From JAENVU01 sp031422675 (GTDB taxonomy: Bacteria > Actinomycetota > Acidimicrobiia > IMCC26256 > JAENVU01): a stretch of DNA of 64,000 bases. A program made the position numbers and the translations under genes. Positions 41,874-51,600 of this stretch are shown here, one piece after another (within the stretch, counting starts at the first letter, position 1; every line of letters begins with the position of its first letter). Location of the stretch: the NCBI GenBank assembly GCA_031422675.1, contig JANPMG010000172.1, positions 1 to 64,000 of the forward strand. The letters are read 5' to 3'. A model generated the notes under the pieces. The model searched no databases and was not told where the DNA came from. It saw nothing but the letters and a program-made list of their open reading frames with translations.

Positions 41874-42671
41874 ATGACGCACGAGCGCGAACACACCGAG
41901 CCCGTCGATCTGTGCACTTCCGACGGCAACGCACTCAACCCGGACGCACGGGGATGGTCCCGGCGCCCGCTGCACGTCGAGGTCGACGGTCTCCACCTCG
42001 ACCTCGTCGACAACGAGACCGGTACCCGTCTCGTTGCGAGTTGGACCGAAACCGATGGTCGGGCCGGACGATTCGACATCGCAGTTGCGTTGCCTCCGGG
42101 TCACGAGTCGCTCAACGTCGTCATCCCGTGGAGTGACGACGTCTTCAACTTCACGTCGAAGCATCAGGCGCGTCCGGCGACCGGAACGCTGATCGTGGGT
42201 GATCGGACGTGGCGGATCGGTGGTGATGCCGGTGATGCGTGGGGTGTGCTCGACGTCGGCCGGGGCCGCTGGCCGCACGAGATCACGTGGAACTGGGGCG
42301 GTGCCGCGGGCGGGAGCGGTGCGCACGTGATCGGGTTGCAGATCGGCGGCAAGTGGACCGCCGGCACCGGGTTCACCGAGAACGGCGTGATCGTCGACGG
42401 CCGGCTCACCAAGCTCGGCCCGGAGCTCGTCTGGGAGTACCGCTGGGACGAGCCGATGGAGCCGTGGACCGTGGACGATCCGGGCGGCCAACTCCATGCG
42501 GTGCTGACGCCGCGCTATGACAAGGTGACCGACGTCGACGAACAGAACCTCGGCAGTCAGGTGCATCAAGTGTTCGGCACGTGGACCGGTCACCTCACCA
42601 CCGACGACGGTCTGCGGGTCGAGTTCGAAGACCTCCAAGGGTTCGCGGAGGAAGCGCGACAGCGTTGGTGA
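41874..42671 (+). CDS. DUF2804 family protein
   Basis: A 265-residue DUF2804 protein. Signature stretches are NFTSKHQARPATGTL, WGVLDVGRGRWPHEITWNWG, GLQIGGKWTAGTGFTEN and a final WEYRWDEPMEPW. The family has a lipocalin- or hydroxysteroid-binding-like beta fold and is often found beside lipid-metabolism genes; no activity is established. This copy is shorter than the usual 320-340 residues, lacking part of the N-terminal region. The ATG at 41874 is the first start after the divergent GNAT gene. It is followed by the kinase-like gene, possibly with overlap. Confidence 0.85.
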   Translation: MTHEREHTEPVDLCTSDGNALNPDARGWSRRPLHVEVDGLHLDLVDNETGTRLVASWTETDGRAGRFDIAVALPPGHESLNVVIPWSDDVFNFTSKHQARPATGTLIVGDRTWRIGGDAGDAWGVLDVGRGRWPHEITWNWGGAAGGSGAHVIGLQIGGKWTAGTGFTENGVIVDGRLTKLGPELVWEYRWDEPMEPWTVDDPGGQLHAVLTPRYDKVTDVDEQNLGSQVHQVFGTWTGHLTTDDGLRVEFEDLQGFAEEARQRW

Positions 42672-42709
42672 CGCCCCGCCCGGGCGGCAGCTCGTCCGGT
42701 CCGGCGCCG

Positions 42710-43591
42710 ATGCAAGAAACGTCGGCCGTGACCCGAGCACGCGAGATCGCGCTCGTCCGTTCCCTCGCGCAGTTGCAGGACGATGACGACATCAACATCG
42801 ACGACGAAGGCTGGGACAGCCGCGTCTACATCGTGAACCGCGGCCTGATCGTGTTCAAGTTTCCGCGCACCTCAGTGGCGCGGGTGGCGTACGCGAACGA
42901 GATCGAGATCATGCGGCAGCTCGACGGGGGAGATGGCGTCACGCTCGTGCCGGTCGTGGAGTGGGTCGGTCCCGAGCACTCCTACCTGGGCTACCGGGGA
43001 ATCGTCGGTCGTCAGCTCGGTCGGATCGCGAGTGCGCTGCCCGATGCCGATCGCATCCGGATCGGCCACGATCTCGGGCAGTTTCTGACCGTGCTGCACG
43101 GCGTGGAGTTCGACGGGCTTCCCACGAGAACGGTCGCCGACGAGATCGCCGAGTTCACGCGAAAGTTCACCGCGAGTCAGGACGCGATCGCGGCGGAGTT
43201 CACGGGTTCGGAGATGGCCCGGCTCGACGAGTTCTTCTCGGCCCGCCTGCCGGAGAGGATGCACGGGTTGGGAAGCGAGCCGCGGGTCTGCCACGGCGAC
43301 CTGGGCCTGTTCAACATGGTGCTCGGTGACGATGGTCGGATTGGCGTGATCGACTTCGGCGACGTCTCCGTCGTCGATCAGGCGAAGGATTTCATGGGTC
43401 TCGACGGCGTGATGCTCACCGCCGCGCTCGAAACGTACGGTGGTTCGGAGCGGCTGCGGGCCAAGGTCGACATCCGAACCCGGGCGTTACCGGCGCTCGA
43501 CCTCCCGTTCTATCTCGGCAAGGGTGACGCGGCCGGGGTTGCGAACTGTGTCGCGCGGCTGCGAGCCACGGTGATCGACGGCGCGGGCTGA
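42710..43591 (+). CDS. Aminoglycoside-phosphotransferase-family (APH) kinase-like protein
   Basis: A 293-residue protein with the APH/choline-kinase fold. The nucleotide region has VYIVNRGLIVFKFPR with the ATP-binding Lys, and the catalytic loop is VCHGDLGLFNMVL, followed by the metal-binding IGVIDFGDVSV. These intact motifs support phosphotransferase activity on a small hydroxylated compound; drug resistance should not be assumed. The start is uncertain: ATG 42710, or GTG 42668 that overlaps the upstream stop as GTGA. Substrate unknown. Confidence 0.88.
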   Translation: MQETSAVTRAREIALVRSLAQLQDDDDINIDDEGWDSRVYIVNRGLIVFKFPRTSVARVAYANEIEIMRQLDGGDGVTLVPVVEWVGPEHSYLGYRGIVGRQLGRIASALPDADRIRIGHDLGQFLTVLHGVEFDGLPTRTVADEIAEFTRKFTASQDAIAAEFTGSEMARLDEFFSARLPERMHGLGSEPRVCHGDLGLFNMVLGDDGRIGVIDFGDVSVVDQAKDFMGLDGVMLTAALETYGGSERLRAKVDIRTRALPALDLPFYLGKGDAAGVANCVARLRATVIDGAG

Positions 43592-43609
43592 ACGCGCGCT
43601 GCTTCGGGA

Positions 43610-44362
43610 TCAGAACCTGGACGCGGTTCCCGGCACGCCGTGGGCGAAGAGGTCGGCGAAGGTGGCGTCTTCGCGCCGGCGCGCCGCGGTCACGAGATCG
43701 GTGCGGGCCGCGATGATGAGCCCCTTCGTCGCAACGATCGAACCGAGCGGCCCGGCGGTGACGATCTCCCGAGCGAGCGCGACGGTGCGGGCGACGACCT
43801 CGGCGTCGGGCACCACGTCGAGCGCCAAGCCGGCGGCCACGGCATCGGCCGCACTGACCCACCGTCCCGACAGCAGGATGTGCGCGGCGCGCTGCCACCC
43901 CATGAGGGCGGCGAAGGTGGCCGAGGAACCCGCTTCGGGGGCAACGCCGAGCGGCACGAAGGGGCCGCGCAATCGGGCGGACTCCGCGATCAAGGCCGCG
44001 TCGCAATAGGGGAGGAGGGTCATTCCGATGCCCACGCCCACGCCGTTCACCGCCGCGAGGAGCGCCTTCGGGAACCCGGCGATCCCGTCCATGAACGCGC
44101 CGAACGATGCGCCCTGATCCGCGCCCGCGTCTCCGGCGGCCGCGCCCATGAGCTCGCCGAGATCGTTGCCCGCGCAGAATGCTCGCCCGTTGCCGGTGAG
44201 GACCACCGCGCCGATGTCGCTGTTGGCGGCGGCCTCGGCGAGGTTGTCGGCGCAGGCGCGATACAGCGCGCTGGTCATGGCGTTCAGCTTGTCGGGTCGG
44301 TCGAGGGTCAAGACCCGCACGCCGCCGTCGTCACGTGATTGGAGCATGCCGGATCCTTGCAT
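43610..44362 (-). CDS. Enoyl-CoA hydratase/isomerase family protein
   Basis: A 250-residue crotonase-fold protein: LTLDRPDKLNAM, the oxyanion-hole strand GNGRAFCAGNDLGEL, GIGMTLLPYCDAALIAESARL, and GVAPEAGSSATFAALMG. The glycine-rich oxyanion elements are present. The position of one usual hydratase Glu is APEAG, while the other (after the CAGNDL turn) reads Asp/Glu-poor, so isomerase or hydratase cannot be separated. The start is ATG 44362, with ATG 44347 also possible. It precedes, on the same strand, an alpha/beta-hydrolase gene 77 bases upstream. Confidence 0.9.
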   Translation of the reverse strand: MQGSGMLQSRDDGGVRVLTLDRPDKLNAMTSALYRACADNLAEAAANSDIGAVVLTGNGRAFCAGNDLGELMGAAAGDAGADQGASFGAFMDGIAGFPKALLAAVNGVGVGIGMTLLPYCDAALIAESARLRGPFVPLGVAPEAGSSATFAALMGWQRAAHILLSGRWVSAADAVAAGLALDVVPDAEVVARTVALAREIVTAGPLGSIVATKGLIIAARTDLVTAARRREDATFADLFAHGVPGTASRF

Positions 44363-44439
44363 GTTCGCCGGTGGCGTTCGGCAGTGCCGGTCAGGCCGCG
44401 GTCCGCCCGCGACCACGACGCTCGGCGGGTGACGCTCGG

Positions 44440-45360
44440 CTACGACGTGCGGTGGCGGGCGACGGAATGGTCCCAGTCGGCGAGCAGGGTCCGGATCGCA
44501 GTCAGGAGGAGCAGGGGCTCGTCCAGCATCGCGTGATGTCCGGCTTCGGGGATCTCGATGATCGGAGTGACTCGGCCGAGGCGTTCGTACATCGACGCAC
44601 CGATGTCGTCGGTGACGAGACCGTGCTCGGACTTCAGCAGCGCGAGGCGGCACGCGACGTCATCGAGGTAGGGGAGCGCGATCGAGCGCATGCCGGCACC
44701 GAACTGTTCGAAGATCCGTCGGTCGAACTTCCACTGGAACCCACCGTCGACCGCGTGCAGCGAGCGCCGAGCCACGTGATCCATCACGTAGTCGAGGTAG
44801 TGCTCCTGCGCGGGCACGGTCCGAAATCGGGTCACGGCGTCGTCGATGCTCGCGTACGTGCGCGGATGACCGAACGCTTCGCGCAGGTGATAGGCGCCGA
44901 TCTCGGGGTCCGGTTCGGTGACGGGTGAATCACACACGATCACGCCGGAGACCTCGGCGGCGTGGCGAGCCGCGGTCGCGATGGTGACGAACCCGCCCAT
45001 GCTGTGACCGACGATGACCGGCGGACCACTGATCGACCCGGCCCGCGCCGCGGCGATGACCTCATCGGTCCACTGCTCGAGGGTGTACTGGTCTCGGTGC
45101 GTGCTCTCGCCGTGGCCCGAGAGATCGACGGCGACGACTCGGAACTCCTCGGCGAACGTCGCCGCGACGTGGGTCCACCAGTGGGCGTGCGCGCCACCGC
45201 CGTGGACGAACACGAGACCCCGGGTGTCGGACGGGCCCCAGGCGAGATAGTGGATTGGCCCGTCGACGTCGACGGTGGCGTCCGTCGACGGAACTGCGAG
45301 CGCCCGCCGGAACCAATCGGGCGCGTCGGACAGGGGCTGATAGGTGTCGGTCACAGTCAT
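44440..45360 (-). CDS. Alpha/beta-hydrolase fold protein
   Basis: A 306-residue alpha/beta hydrolase. FVHGGGAHAHWW forms the oxyanion region, VGHSMGGFV is the nucleophile elbow (Ser about 121), and the catalytic His is in EAGHHAMLDEP near the end; the acid is probably in the D-rich VTDDIG segment. Such enzymes hydrolyse esters, lactones, epoxides or C-C bonds (meta-cleavage products). It is on the same strand as the enoyl-CoA hydratase and starts at ATG 45360. Substrate unknown. Confidence 0.92.
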   Translation of the reverse strand: MTVTDTYQPLSDAPDWFRRALAVPSTDATVDVDGPIHYLAWGPSDTRGLVFVHGGGAHAHWWTHVAATFAEEFRVVAVDLSGHGESTHRDQYTLEQWTDEVIAAARAGSISGPPVIVGHSMGGFVTIATAARHAAEVSGVIVCDSPVTEPDPEIGAYHLREAFGHPRTYASIDDAVTRFRTVPAQEHYLDYVMDHVARRSLHAVDGGFQWKFDRRIFEQFGAGMRSIALPYLDDVACRLALLKSEHGLVTDDIGASMYERLGRVTPIIEIPEAGHHAMLDEPLLLLTAIRTLLADWDHSVARHRTS

Positions 45361-45531
45361 CGAACTTCCATGGTCAGGCCGTCGATCGTACGACGCGCCC
45401 GGACCGTCCCCCCGAACCCGCTCTCCCCCGCGATTGGTGCCTGGGACGTCGCCGCCGTGGCTCAGGTGACAAACGCGCCGACAAGCGGGCGGCCAGAGGA
45501 GGTGGTCACACCCCGCGGATACGGTGCGACG

Positions 45532-48500
45532 GTGATCGAGGCGGTGGTGGAGGTGCAGTACGGGCGCCCGGCGACGGATGCGCTCGCGGCCCTGATCTCG
45601 GCCGGCCAGGCCGGCGATCCCCTCGCGCCGGTGACGGTGATCGTCCCGTCGAACGGGGCCGGCCTCGCGGCGCGCCGGGTGGTGAGCGCGGCGCGTGGGC
45701 TGGCGAACGTGGCGTTCCTCACTCCCTATGCGCTCGCGGAGCGCCTCGGTGGTCCCCGGGCCGCGGCGGCCGGAGGTTTACGACTCACCGAAGCAATGGT
45801 GACCGCGGCGATCCGCCAGGAGTTGCAGGCCGAGGCCGGTCCGTTCGCCCCCGTCGCCACCCATGCCGGCACCGAGCGCGCCTTGGCGCGGCGCTATGTG
45901 GAGCTCTCTCGAGCGCGGCCCGAGACGCTCGAACGGTTGACGCTCGACGGGTCGGAGCGCGCGCGGGCCCTGGTGGAACTGCTCGGGCGCGTCCGCGTCC
46001 GGCTGGACGGATTCGTCGATGAGAACGGGCTCGCGCGCCACGCGCACGCCGCCGTCGAAGCGAGCGATCCGTCAGTGGCGCGCCTCGGGACCGTCGTCCT
46101 GCATCTCGTCCAGCCGATGGCCCCGGCATTTCGTGACCTGGTCGCCCGGGTCGTGCAGGTGCGGCCGACGACCGGCGTTGTGGGACTCACGGGTGACGAC
46201 GATGCCGATGCCGGGGTGCGCACCGAATGCGAACGCATTGGAGTGAAGCTGGCGCGCGCGTCGAGGGGCACGGAGGACACGGATGCTGGGGACGTCGCGG
46301 TCAGCCCGTTGCCGACGGGAACCGAGATCATCACCGCCTCGGACGTGGACGAAGAGGTGCGAGCGGTCATCCGTCGCGTGCTCCAACTCGCCGAGGCAGG
46401 AATCGCGATGGACCGCATGGCGATCCTTTCGCCGCCGGTGGAGCCCTACGCCCGCGTCGTGGACAGCCAGCTCCGCGCGGCCGGTATCGCGCACAACGGT
46501 CCGGCGGTTCGCCAACTCGTCGACACGATGGCCGGCCGCATGCTCGATCGCGTGCTGCGGCTCGTGGGCGCAGACTTCGCCCGCCACGAGCTGGTTGCGC
46601 TCTTCGCAAGTACGCCGGTCCGGACCCCTGACGGCGCGGCGGTCCCGATCGAACGCTGGGACCGGATCTCGCGTCGTGCCGGGGTCGTCGAGGGCGACGG
46701 GTGGGCGGATCGACTCGAGGGGTACGCCGCCGATCTCACCGCCCGGGCCGACGATCGGGCCGGCGCAGGAATCGGTGGCGAAATGGGACTCCGCCGAGAG
46801 GCGACCGCGGCGCGCGCACTGGCGGCCTTCGTGGTGGATCTGGCGCGCCGGCTCGAGCGGCTCGAACGCGCCGACGGGTGGTCGAGCCGCGCGCGCGAAG
46901 CCCGCACCGCCGTCATCGATCTGTTGGGCGGGCCGGAAGTCACCGCCACCTGGCCCGAGGGTGAACTCGATGCGTTCGCGGCGGTTCTGGCCGTACTCGA
47001 CCGCAGCGCGCGCCTGGACGCCGTGGAGCCGAATCCGACTTTCGCCACCTTCGCCGGCACCGTGGCGAACGAGTTGGGCACCCCGGTCGGGCGCATCGGC
47101 CGGTACGGCGATGGCGTGCTGTGCGGATCGATCGGCTCTGGGGTCGGACTCGATCTCGATGCCGTGTTCGTGATTGGACTCGCCGAAGGCATTATCCCTA
47201 GCGCTCGGCGCGAAGACGCGCTGCTGGCCGATGCGGACCGTGCGCTGGCCGTGGAAGCCGAACTGGGAACGCGAGAACAGGCACGGGCCGATCAGCGGCG
47301 CTCGTATCTGGCCGCACTCGCGGCCGGCGCGCAGCATCGCGTCGTCACCTACGCGCGCGGAGACTTACGATCGGCTCGGGAACGACTCGCGTCGCGATAT
47401 CTCCTGGAGACCGCGTCGGCGTTGGCAGGTGCGCGCATCTACGCGAGCGACTTCCACGAGTTGGGTGCCGCCACCGGCGTGGACGTGGTGGCTTCGTTCG
47501 CGTCGGCGATCACCCGCGTCGACGCCGCCGCCGCGGTCGCCGATCGCGATCTCGGCACCGTCGCCGCGTACGTCGAGGCGGGCGGCGACGTCAACGATCA
47601 TCCGCTGGTGCTCGGGACAGCGTGCGCGGTCGGCGTGGACGCGATCCGGGGCCGCTTGTCCGGCGAGTTCACGCGGTGGGACGGCAACGTCAACGGCGTC
47701 GCGGGTCAGGTGCGATCGCCGGCCACCGGTGACGTCGTCTCGGCGACTCGGCTCGAGACCTGGAGCACGTGTCCGTTCCGCTACTTCTTGACCCACGTCC
47801 TTGCGGTGCCGGTCGAGGACAAACCGGAACGACTCCTCGAACTCTCGCCGCTCGATCGGGGCACCCTCGTTCACGCGGTATTGGAACGGTTCATGGACGA
47901 GGAGCTCGCGCGGCCCGAGCCCGATCGGGTTCCCCAAGGGCAGGCCTGGCCCCGCACCGCAGTGGTGCGCATGCGCGAGATCGTGGCCGAGCTGGCGGCG
48001 GACACGGAGGCGAAGGGTCTCACGGGAAAAGCGGTGCTCTGGTCGCTGCACCGCGAGGAGATCGAATCCGATGTCGTGCAGTTCCTCATCGCCGACAGTG
48101 AGATTCGAGAAAAAGAAGGTGCGGTCCCGGAGTCGGTTGAGTTCCCGTTCGGCTTCGACGGTGCGGCGCCGGTCGAGATCACGGTTCCGAGCGGGTCGGT
48201 CGTGAAGTTCCGCGGCCGCGCCGACCGCATCGATCGACGGCCCGACGGGACGCGCGTCGTGCTCGATTACAAGACCGGGGCTCGGAAGGCGGTGCCCGAA
48301 GGTTGTGAGAACGATCCGGTGTGGGCCGGCGCGCGGCTCCAGCTTCCGCTCTATGCCGAGGCGGCTCGGCAACGCCTCGGTGTCGACGCAGTCGAGTCGG
48401 CCTACTGGTACATCTCCGAGCGGGGCGGTTTCACGCGGGACGCGGTCGTCCTCGACGACGCGACCGGCGAACGGTTCCGAACCGTCGTCGGCCAGATCGT

Positions 48501-48693
48501 CGACGGGATCGATCGGGGAGTCTTTCCTGGCGTTCCGGGTGAGGCCGATTGGATGCACGGCACCGGGACCAACTGCGCATACTGCGACTTCGATGATCTG
48601 TGTCCGGCGCAGCGAGGCGCGGCGTACGACGCCAAGGAACTCGCGCCCGAGCTGGAGTGCTTCCACGATCTGATGCTCGAGGTTCCGGAGTGA
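45532..48693 (+). CDS. addB: AddB-type exonuclease subunit (PD-(D/E)XK nuclease with Fe-S staple)
   Basis: A 1053-residue partner of the AddA helicase-nuclease at 48690, acting on double-strand breaks in recombination repair. The N-terminus reads VTVIVPSNGAGLAARR where a Walker A would be, with no GKT/S, so the helicase half is inactive, as in AddB-class proteins. The C-terminal nuclease has VVLDYKTG with D912 and K914, flanked by the iron-sulfur cysteines C747, C1015, C1018 and C1024, the Cas4/AddB-type staple. The GTG at 45532 is preferred; upstream in-frame GTGs exist. Its stop overlaps the AddA start (GTGA). Actinomycetes often use AdnAB instead; the inactive helicase here argues for AddAB. 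Confidence 0.88.
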   Translation: MIEAVVEVQYGRPATDALAALISAGQAGDPLAPVTVIVPSNGAGLAARRVVSAARGLANVAFLTPYALAERLGGPRAAAAGGLRLTEAMVTAAIRQELQAEAGPFAPVATHAGTERALARRYVELSRARPETLERLTLDGSERARALVELLGRVRVRLDGFVDENGLARHAHAAVEASDPSVARLGTVVLHLVQPMAPAFRDLVARVVQVRPTTGVVGLTGDDDADAGVRTECERIGVKLARASRGTEDTDAGDVAVSPLPTGTEIITASDVDEEVRAVIRRVLQLAEAGIAMDRMAILSPPVEPYARVVDSQLRAAGIAHNGPAVRQLVDTMAGRMLDRVLRLVGADFARHELVALFASTPVRTPDGAAVPIERWDRISRRAGVVEGDGWADRLEGYAADLTARADDRAGAGIGGEMGLRREATAARALAAFVVDLARRLERLERADGWSSRAREARTAVIDLLGGPEVTATWPEGELDAFAAVLAVLDRSARLDAVEPNPTFATFAGTVANELGTPVGRIGRYGDGVLCGSIGSGVGLDLDAVFVIGLAEGIIPSARREDALLADADRALAVEAELGTREQARADQRRSYLAALAAGAQHRVVTYARGDLRSARERLASRYLLETASALAGARIYASDFHELGAATGVDVVASFASAITRVDAAAAVADRDLGTVAAYVEAGGDVNDHPLVLGTACAVGVDAIRGRLSGEFTRWDGNVNGVAGQVRSPATGDVVSATRLETWSTCPFRYFLTHVLAVPVEDKPERLLELSPLDRGTLVHAVLERFMDEELARPEPDRVPQGQAWPRTAVVRMREIVAELAADTEAKGLTGKAVLWSLHREEIESDVVQFLIADSEIREKEGAVPESVEFPFGFDGAAPVEITVPSGSVVKFRGRADRIDRRPDGTRVVLDYKTGARKAVPEGCENDPVWAGARLQLPLYAEAARQRLGVDAVESAYWYISERGGFTRDAVVLDDATGERFRTVVGQIVDGIDRGVFPGVPGEADWMHGTGTNCAYCDFDDLCPAQRGAAYDAKELAPELECFHDLMLEVPE

Positions 48694-51600
48694 TCGTCGC
48701 GCCGCCGCCCCCGGCGTCCACCCTGCTCGACGAAGCGGCGCGGGCGCGGATCACGACCACAGGACTCGACGAGCTGTTGTTCGTCGAAGCCGGTGCCGGA
48801 ACCGGCAAGACCAAGCAGCTGGTGGATCGCGTCGTGGCGTTGGTCATCACGCGCGCCATCCCGATGCGTGAGATCGCGGCCGTGACCTTCACGGAAGCGG
48901 CGGCCAGTGAACTTCGCTCCCGGGTGCGGGAAGCGTTCGAACGGGTGGTGCATTCCTCCGCGGCAAGTGCCCCTGAGCACGCGGCGGCCGAGGCGGCGCT
49001 CGCCGACCTCGATTCGGCGGCGATCGGCACCGTGCACTCGTTCGCGCAGCGGATTCTCGCCGAGCATCCGGTCGAGGCCGGACTGCCGCCGACGGTGGAA
49101 GTCCTCGACGAAGTGGAGAGCTTGCTCGAGTTCGGTCGCCGCTGGCAGGCCGAGGTGGATCGCATGTTCGCCGCGGCCGACCTCCAGCCGGTCATCACCG
49201 TCGCCCGCCTGCTCGACGTGCGGGTGGACCACCCGAAGCTGACGTCGCTGCGTGACGTCGCCGCCGTGTTCTCCGACAACTGGGATCGCCTGGACGCGCT
49301 TGTCGACGGCCCGGTGTTCGTGCCCCGGATCGAGCGCTCCACCGCCATCGAGCAACTTCGGGGCCTGGAATCCGTGCTGGCCCAGTGTGGCGAGATCCCC
49401 CAGGACAAGCTGGCGCAGCGGCTCCTCGAGCGGGCTCCGGCCATGGCCGTGGCGCTCGACGCGCTCGAGCACGGCACGGACCGGGCCGTGATCCGCCACC
49501 TGATGGCGAAACGAAAGTCGAAGCAGAAGTGGGGTCACGCCGGCCTCGGCGCGGCGGCGAACTGGGGTGGAAAGGACGAGAAGATTGCGGTGGCGGCAAC
49601 CGTTGCTCGCGCCGAGGCCGCGCTGGACTCGGTCCTCGATCATGCCGCCGACGACGTGTTGCGCGTGCTCGCCGGCGAGGTCGCCCGGTTCACGGTGGCG
49701 GCGGCGCACGACCGCCTCGGCGACGGTCGCCTCGAGTTCCACGATCTCCTGGTGTTCGCTCGCCGTCTGCTGCGCACCAGTCGAAACGCGCGCGCGGCCC
49801 TGCACGCTCGCTACACCCGCCTCCTCATCGACGAGTTCCAGGACACCGACCCGATCCAGGTGGAGCTGGCCACGCTGATCGCCGCATCGGCCGGGAACCA
49901 CGACCCGAACGCGCCATGGCAGGCCGTGCCGGTGGAGGACGAGCGGCTCTTCTTCGTCGGTGACCCGAAGCAGTCGATCTACCGATTTCGTCGGGCCGAC
50001 ATCGCACTCTTCCTCGCCGCTCGCGATCGGTTCTCGAGCGAGGCGGTCCGGCTGAGCACGAACTTTCGGACGGTGCCGGCGGTCCTCGAATGGGTGAATC
50101 ACGTGTTCGGCGAGTTGATGGCGGAGGAGGTCCCGGGCCGCCGACCCCGCTACGAGGCGCTGCACGCACATCGCCGGCCGAGCACGCACGATCACCGAGT
50201 CGTCCTGCTCGGCGGTCCGCATCCCCGCGCCCAGAAGCTGCGGGCCGGTCCCTTACGCGAACTCGAAGCCGCCACCGTCGCGGACGCGGTCGCCGAGATC
50301 CTGGCCGATCCGGACGCGTGGCCGGTCGAGATCGATGGTGAATGGCGAGCGGCGCGGCCCGAGGACATCGCGATCCTGGTGCCCACCCGCACGTCGCTCG
50401 GGGTGCTGATGGACGCCCTCCGCGATCGAGACGTCGACGTTCGCGCCGAGACCGGCACCCTCGTCTATTCCACCCAGGAGATCCGCGACCTGCTCGCGGT
50501 GCTGCGGGCAATCGCGTACGGGACCGACGCGGTGGCGCTGGTCGCCGCGTTGCGGTCACCGATCCTCGCGTGTGGTGACGACGACCTCGTGACCTACGTC
50601 CATGCCGGGGGCACGTGGAGCCTGGACGCCCCCCGGCCGATCCTGCCGCCGGACCAGCCGGTGATGGCCGCGCTCGCCTTCCTCGACGAGCTGCACTCGG
50701 CCCGGTGGTGGACGCCTCCCAGTGAGCTCATCGACCGGATCGTCCGGGAGCGTCGGGTCTTCACGATCGCGCTCGCCCAGCGCCGCGCCCGCGATACCTG
50801 GCGGCGGATTCGGTTCCTGTCCGACCAAGCGCGCGCGTTCGAGGCTTCACAATCCGGCGACCTCGTGGCCTTCGTCGACTGGGCGGAGCTCCAGCGCTCG
50901 GAGATGGCCCGAGTGCACGAGCCGCTCCTCCCCGAAGCGGACGACCACGCCGTGCGGATCATGACCATCCACGGGGCGAAGGGGCTCGAGTTCCCGATCA
51001 CCGTGGTGTCGGGACTGACCACCCGGCTCAGTGCGCGCCGGGCGCGCTTCGCCGTGCGGTGGGACGGCGACGAGATCGGCGTGTCGGCCCGCAAGGACGT
51101 CGCGACCGCAGGCTTTGACCGGCTGGCCGATCTCGAGGACGAGATGGACGACGAGGAGAAGCTGCGCCTCCTCTACGTCGCGTGCACCCGCGCGCGTGAC
51201 CACCTCCTGATCGCCACCCATCACGTCGAAGGCACGAAGTCCTTCGCGCAGCTCGCCTGGTCCCACTCGCAGGCGGCGCCACCCGAAACCTGGCGTACGC
51301 CGACGACGACGACTGCGACGATGACCGCCACCGGCACCGCTCCGACCCGGCGTGGCTCATCCGTGGCGGCGCCGGACGATCGGGCGGCCCGGGATGCCTG
51401 GATCGCGCGGCGTGAAGCCCTCTTGGCCGTCGGACGGGTACCACGATCGGTGTCGGCCACCGACGTTCGCCATTCCGATACCGGGCATTCCGATACCGGG
51501 CATTCCGGTACGGGGCACACCGGCACTGCACACCCGCCCGCAGCCGAACGCCAGGCTGCGCCGCAGCCGGAACGGCTTCTGAATGCCGTCGGCGAGGGTG

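Noticed and set aside
42710..43591. Aminoglycoside resistance gene
   Set aside because: Only the general APH kinase fold is visible; neighbours are not resistance genes, so a resistance claim is not supported.
51471..51530. CRISPR-like short repeat array
   Set aside because: Contiguous 15-base units with no spacers, in frame inside AddA; no cas genes in the window.
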